From NCBI GenBank assembly GCA_021641225.1, contig JAJWXI010000020.1, forward strand, positions 1 through 17,859: a stretch of DNA of 17,859 nucleotides, in the 5' to 3' direction. The notes below the pieces were generated by a model that had not been told where the DNA came from, ran no database searches, and worked only from the letters and a program-made list of their open reading frames with translations. Source of the DNA: Collinsella aerofaciens (lineage in GTDB: Bacteria; Actinomycetota; Coriobacteriia; Coriobacteriales; Coriobacteriaceae). A program made the translations under genes and the position numbers. Below, in pieces: positions 14,206 to 17,859 of the stretch; the stretch's first letter is position 1; every line of letters begins with the position of its first letter.

Positions 14206-14964
14206 ATGCTGATTGAGACCCTTTCGGTCTTTCCCGAGATGTTTGAGCCCGTCATGTCCACATCGATTTTGGGCCGCGCCCGCAAGGCCGGCCTTTTTGA
14301 TTTTAAGGCGTATAACCTGCGCGACTGGACTCACGACCGCCATCGTACCGTCGATGACGAGCCGTACGGCGGCGGGCAGGGCATGCTCATGAAGGTCGAG
14401 CCTATCGCCGAGGCCATCGAGGCCATTAGCGCGGAGGGCCCCAAGCCGACGGTGGTGTTCTTCACCCCGTGCGGCGAGCCCTTTACGCAGTATGTGGCCG
14501 AGCGCCTGCTCAAAAGCGAGCGCCTGCTGTTTGTGTGCAGCCGTTACGAAGGTGTCGACGAGCGTGCCTATGCGTATGCCGACGAGCGCCTGTCGATCGG
14601 CGATTACGTGCTCACGGGCGGCGAGCTTCCCGCTATGGTCGTTGCCGATGCCGTCGTACGCCTGATTCCCGGCGCCCTTGGTGACGAGATGAGCAACGTC
14701 GACGAGTCGTTCTCGACCGCCGAGGACGGAGGCCTGCTCGAGTATGCGCAGTACACCCGCCCTGCCGAATTCAACGGCGAGGGCGTGCCGCCGGTGCTCG
14801 TGAGCGGTGACCATGCCAAGGTTGACGCCTGGCGCCGTAAGAATGCCATCGAGCGCACCTGCCGCTGGCGTCCCGACCTGATCGAGACGGCGCGGCTTAC
14901 GCCCCAGGAGCGCGCATACGCGCAGGAGATTCTGGACGCTTCGTATTCGCAGGGCGAGGAGTGA
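14206..14964 (+). CDS. trmD: tRNA (guanine-37-N1)-methyltransferase
   Basis: TrmD methylates G37 next to the anticodon using S-adenosylmethionine and prevents +1 frameshifting. The 252-residue SPOUT protein shows VDDEPYGGGQGM (49-60), LFVCSRYEGVDERA and the knot sequence SIGDYVLTGGELPAMVV, all diagnostic of the family. The ATG at 14206 follows GGGAGG (14195-14200) with good spacing. Its stop overlaps the ribosome binding site region of lepB. The rplS gene that usually follows trmD is not here. Confidence 0.97.
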   Translation: MLIETLSVFPEMFEPVMSTSILGRARKAGLFDFKAYNLRDWTHDRHRTVDDEPYGGGQGMLMKVEPIAEAIEAISAEGPKPTVVFFTPCGEPFTQYVAERLLKSERLLFVCSRYEGVDERAYAYADERLSIGDYVLTGGELPAMVVADAVVRLIPGALGDEMSNVDESFSTAEDGGLLEYAQYTRPAEFNGEGVPPVLVSGDHAKVDAWRRKNAIERTCRWRPDLIETARLTPQERAYAQEILDASYSQGEE

Positions 14965-14966
14965 GA

Positions 14967-15530
14967 ATGGTTCCATCGCAGCATTCCGCGTTGAAGGGCG
15001 CCTTTGAGTGGATCGCGGTGATCGCAATCGCGTTCGTGGCCACCTTCCTGATCCGCACCTTTGTGGTCGAGCCCTTTGTGGTGCCTACTGGCTCCATGGA
15101 GGACACGATCGAGATCGGCGACCAGATCCTGGCACAAAAGGTGAGCCTCGAGCTCGGTCATCCCGTCAAGCAGGGCGATATCGTGGTGTTCCACAACCCC
15201 GATGCCACGTCCGAGCATGACGTGCTGGTAAAGCGCGTCATCGCCACGGCCGGTCAGACGGTCGACCTTCAGGACGGCAAGGTCGTCGTCGACGGCCAGG
15301 CGCTCGATGAGGACTATACGACCGGCATGAGCTGGCCGCTTTCGGTCCAGGCGCCCGCCGCCCAGGTGAGCTATCCCTACACCGTTCCCGACGGGTGTGT
15401 GTGGGTGATGGGCGACAATCGAGAGAACTCTGCCGACTCACGCTACTTTGGTCCCGTCGATCGCTCTGATTTGATCGCTGTGGCGCTTGTGCGTTACTGG
15501 CCGCTCAACCGCATCGGCGCTATCGACTAA
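14967..15530 (+). CDS. lepB: Signal peptidase I
   Basis: This membrane-anchored Ser/Lys protease removes signal peptides from Sec and Tat substrates. Counting from the ATG at 14967 (187 residues), one N-terminal transmembrane helix covers about 13-33. Catalytic S43 is in PTGSMEDTI, and the general base K89 is in VKRVIATAGQ. Box E reads GDNRENSADSRYFGPV. A GTG at 14961 is an alternative start adding two residues. ATG is preferred because GAGGAG (14956-14961) then sits 5 nt away instead of overlapping the start. The gene follows trmD by 2 nt, so it is probably co-transcribed. A single short anchor is typical of Gram-positive type I peptidases. Confidence 0.95.
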   Translation: MVPSQHSALKGAFEWIAVIAIAFVATFLIRTFVVEPFVVPTGSMEDTIEIGDQILAQKVSLELGHPVKQGDIVVFHNPDATSEHDVLVKRVIATAGQTVDLQDGKVVVDGQALDEDYTTGMSWPLSVQAPAAQVSYPYTVPDGCVWVMGDNRENSADSRYFGPVDRSDLIAVALVRYWPLNRIGAID

Positions 15531-15537
15531 AAACCGC

Positions 15538-15543
15538 TATAGT
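15538..15543 (+). promoter_or_regulatory. Possible -10 element ahead of glyQ
   Basis: TATAGT matches the -10 consensus at 5 of 6 positions in the 59-nt lepB-glyQ gap. No acceptable -35 hexamer lies 16-18 nt upstream, and no extended -10 is present. It may be a weak internal promoter for glyQS or chance. The gap is too short for a T-box leader and shows no T-box core sequence. Confidence 0.25.
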
Positions 15544-15589
15544 ACAGTACCTAACCGTGTAATCGTTTCGACGAGGGGATATTAGAGGC

Positions 15590-16501
15590 ATGAACGCTTC
15601 ATCGCTTTCCTTCCAAGACATCATCCTGCGCCTCCAGCAGTACTGGGGCGAGCAGGGCTGCGTCATTATGCAGCCCTATGACTCCGAGGTCGGTGCCGGT
15701 ACCTTCCATACCGCGACCACGCTGCGCTCGCTCGGTCCTGCCGAATGGCGCACCTGCTATGCGCAGCCCTGCCGCCGTCCCGCCGACGGTCGCTACGGCG
15801 AGAACCCCAACCGCATGCAGCACTACTATCAGTTCCAGGTGCTCATCAAGCCGTCGCCGGTCAACGCCCAGGAGCTTTACCTGGGGTCTCTTGCCGCTAT
15901 CGGTCTGGACCCCAACGACCATGACGTCCGCTTTGTCGAGGACGACTGGGAGAGCCCGACCCTGGGCGCCTGGGGCCTTGGCTGGGAGGTCTGGCTCAAC
16001 GGCATGGAGGTCACGCAGTTTACGTACTTCCAGCAGGTGGGCGGCATCGAGGTCGACCCCGTGCCCGTCGAGATCACCTACGGCCTGGAGCGTATCGCCA
16101 TGTATGCCCAGGGCGTCAACTCCGTCTACGACCTGGTGTGGAGCTATCTGCCCGACGGCACGCCCATGACCTACGGCGACGTGTTCTTGGAGAACGAGCG
16201 CGAGTTCAGTGCCTATAACTTTGAGGTCGCCAACGTCGAGATGATGCGTCAGAAGTTTGACGACTACGAGGCCGAGTGCCATTCCTGCCTGGAGCGCAAG
16301 CTGCCGCTGCCCGCATACGACTGTGTCATGAAGTGCAGCCACGCTTTCAACCTGCTCGATGCCCGCGGCGCTCTGTCCGCGGTCGAACGTGCCAACTACA
16401 TCCTGCGCGTCCGCGCCGTCGCCAAGGCGTGCTGCGAGGCCTATATGGCCGAGGTCGCCGGAGTCAACGAGAATGCCGACCAGGAAGGCGAGGTGGCGTA
16501 A
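15590..16501 (+). CDS. glyQ: Glycyl-tRNA synthetase alpha subunit
   Basis: GlyQ is the catalytic subunit of the bacterial-type alpha2beta2 glycyl-tRNA synthetase and forms glycyl-adenylate. The 303-residue product has the near-invariant family stretches SFQDIILRLQQYWGEQGCVI, MQPYDSEVGAGTFHTATTLR, YAQPCRRPADGRYGENPNR and GWEVWLNGMEVTQFTYFQQ. The length matches the family (about 290-300). The ATG at 15590 is preceded by GAGGGG (15573-15578) and GAGG immediately upstream. glyS starts 3 nt after its stop. Most characterised actinobacteria use the single-chain GlyRS, so the two-subunit form is an informative lineage marker. Confidence 0.97.
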   Translation: MNASSLSFQDIILRLQQYWGEQGCVIMQPYDSEVGAGTFHTATTLRSLGPAEWRTCYAQPCRRPADGRYGENPNRMQHYYQFQVLIKPSPVNAQELYLGSLAAIGLDPNDHDVRFVEDDWESPTLGAWGLGWEVWLNGMEVTQFTYFQQVGGIEVDPVPVEITYGLERIAMYAQGVNSVYDLVWSYLPDGTPMTYGDVFLENEREFSAYNFEVANVEMMRQKFDDYEAECHSCLERKLPLPAYDCVMKCSHAFNLLDARGALSAVERANYILRVRAVAKACCEAYMAEVAGVNENADQEGEVA

Positions 16502-16504
16502 GCC

Positions 16505-17859
16505 ATGGCAGACGCTAAGGATTTCCTGTTTGAGATCGGTACGGAGGAAATGCCCTCCGCACCGCTGAACAATGCTGTCAAGCAGCTTGGCACTATGATC
16601 GCCAAGGGTCTCGACGAGGCCGGTCTGGCCCACGGCGAGGTCCGCGTGATCTCGAGCCCGCGTCGCCTGGCCGCGCTCGTTGCCGACGTCGCCACCGCGA
16701 CCGATGAGGTTCACGAGGTCAAGCGTGGCCCTGCGGCCAGCATCGCCTTCGACGCTGACGGTAACGCCACCAAGGCCGCCCAGGGCTTCGCCCGCAAGTG
16801 CGGTGTGGCTGCCGAGGACCTGGTCCGTCGCGAGGACACCGACGGCCGTGAGTACGTTTTTGCCGAGAAGAACATTCCTTCCGCTCCGGCTACTCCGATC
16901 CTGACGGCCCTGTGCGAGAAGACCATCGCCGGCCTGCAGTGGCCCAACTACCGTAGTCAGCGCTGGGGCCACGAGCACGCCACCTTCGTGCGCCCGGTCC
17001 GCTGGATCTGCTGCCTTCTGGGCGAGGATGTTGTGCCCGTGTCGTTTGCCGACGTGACGAGCGGCAACACTACGCGCGGCCATCGCGTGCTTGGCCCCGG
17101 TGACCACGTTGTCGCTAGCCCCGCCGCCTACGAGCAGGTGCTCGAGGACGCCGGCGTGCTTTCTGCCGAGCGCCGTCGCGAGGCGATTCTAGCCGGTATC
17201 GCCGAGGTCGAGGCTGCCCGTCCCGGCTGCCATGTCGATACGCCCAAGAAGGTCTTTGAGGAGGTCATCAACCTCTGCGAGTGGCCGACGGTCCTCGTCG
17301 GAACCTTCGACGAGGAGTTCCTCAAGGTCCCGCACGAGATCATCTGCGAGTCCATGCTCACCAACCAGCGCTACTTCCCGATCTATGACGGTGAGGGCAA
17401 GCTGACGCGTGAGTTCGTGATCGTGTCCAACAGCAAGCCCGAGAACGCCGAGCGTGTGATCGATGGTAACGAGCGCGTCGTGCGCGCCCGCCTGGACGAC
17501 GCCAAGTTCTTCTACGAGGAGGATCTGAAGATCTCCCTCGACGAGTTCCGTGAGCGTCTGGCCAAGGTCGCCTTCCAGGAGAAGCTCGGCAGCGTGCTCG
17601 CCAAGTCCGAGCGCATCGAGCAGCTCGCGCTTGCCATTGCCCGCGAGGCCCATCTCGGTGCTCACCTGGCCGCCGATGCCGGCCGCGCTGCGCACCTGTG
17701 CAAGGCCGACCTGGTGTCCAACGCCGTCGTCGAGTTCACGAGCCAGCAGGGCGTGATGGGCGGTTACTACGCCACCGCGATGGGGGAGAACGACGAGGTC
17801 GCTCATGCTATTCGCGATCACTATCGTCCCCGCTTTGCCGGTGACGAGCTGCCCGAGGG
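16505..17859 (+). CDS. glyS: Glycyl-tRNA synthetase beta subunit, 3' partial
   Basis: GlyS carries the tRNA-recognition part of the alpha2beta2 enzyme. The window holds the first 451 or so codons of a protein usually about 690 residues long, and the frame is still open at the right edge. Visible landmarks are FLFEIGTEEMPSAPLNNAV at the N-terminus, SSPRRLAALV, FVRPVRWICCLLGE, then HEIICESMLTNQRYFPIYD and RVVRARLDDAKFFYEEDL. An HD-like region follows with CKADLVSN and FTSQQGVMGGYYA. The last of these departs slightly from the common EFPELQGIMGRYYA form. The C-terminal anticodon-binding part lies beyond the window. The ATG at 16505 is 3 nt after glyQ, so the subunits are translated from one message. 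Confidence 0.96.
   Translation, partial: MADAKDFLFEIGTEEMPSAPLNNAVKQLGTMIAKGLDEAGLAHGEVRVISSPRRLAALVADVATATDEVHEVKRGPAASIAFDADGNATKAAQGFARKCGVAAEDLVRREDTDGREYVFAEKNIPSAPATPILTALCEKTIAGLQWPNYRSQRWGHEHATFVRPVRWICCLLGEDVVPVSFADVTSGNTTRGHRVLGPGDHVVASPAAYEQVLEDAGVLSAERRREAILAGIAEVEAARPGCHVDTPKKVFEEVINLCEWPTVLVGTFDEEFLKVPHEIICESMLTNQRYFPIYDGEGKLTREFVIVSNSKPENAERVIDGNERVVRARLDDAKFFYEEDLKISLDEFRERLAKVAFQEKLGSVLAKSERIEQLALAIAREAHLGAHLAADAGRAAHLCKADLVSNAVVEFTSQQGVMGGYYATAMGENDEVAHAIRDHYRPRFAGDELPE

Noticed and set aside
15541..15550. AGTACAGTAC tandem/palindromic-looking motif before glyQ
   Set aside because: Too short and isolated; no second copy or clear operator spacing.
15531..15589. T-box riboswitch ahead of glyQS
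   Set aside because: The 59-nt gap is far too short, and there is no T-box core or terminator/antiterminator pair.
1..17859. CRISPR arrays, insertion sequences, prophage, tRNA genes, replication origin
   Set aside because: I looked for regular repeats, terminal inverted repeats, transposase or integrase motifs and tRNA arms in the few intergenic gaps and saw none; almost all sequence is core coding DNA.

Overview
The window is about 17.9 kb of GC-rich, densely coding bacterial chromosome. It carries 20 protein-coding genes, two of them cut by the window edges, and no visible tRNA, rRNA, insertion sequence, prophage or CRISPR array. Gene content and order, frequent TTG starts and protein sequence style all suggest a Coriobacteriia actinobacterium, most likely Collinsella or a near relative. 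That placement is an inference from recognition and was not tested by a search.

Layout. (1) Positions 2-4718 hold the end of a cell-elongation cluster: mreD (5' cut), mrdA (PBP2) and rodA. An unrecognised protein with a DUF697-like C-terminal half follows. (2) Positions 4729-7415 hold a radical SAM protein of the TIGR03960 type and its usual partner of the TIGR03936/DUF2344 type, overlapping by 4 nt. Everything from mreD to here is spaced like one transcript. (3) A clear sigma-70-type promoter overlaps the stop codon of the DUF2344 gene and drives rplU-rpmA (L21, L27), which end in a strong intrinsic terminator. (4) The obgE ribosome binding site starts two bases after that terminator's T-tract. 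obgE-nadD-yqeK-rsfS follow: a ribosome-assembly GTPase, NAD synthesis, an Ap4A-hydrolase-like HD protein and a ribosome silencing factor. They end in a second strong terminator. (5) dinB (DNA polymerase IV) lies alone on the minus strand. (6) A second likely promoter drives rpsP-khpA-rimM-trmD-lepB (S16, KH RNA-binding protein, 16S maturation factor, tRNA m1G37 methyltransferase, signal peptidase I). After a 59-nt gap come glyQ and glyS (glycyl-tRNA synthetase alpha and beta, beta cut by the window end).

Most of this is core machinery: envelope elongation, ribosome assembly and translation. I see no defence island, secretion system or biosynthetic cluster. The genuinely uncharacterised parts are the DUF697-like protein at 3789-4718 and the radical SAM/DUF2344 pair at 4729-7415. 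Regulatory points worth checking are the terminator placed directly before obgE, and the start-site and LexA-box question at dinB.
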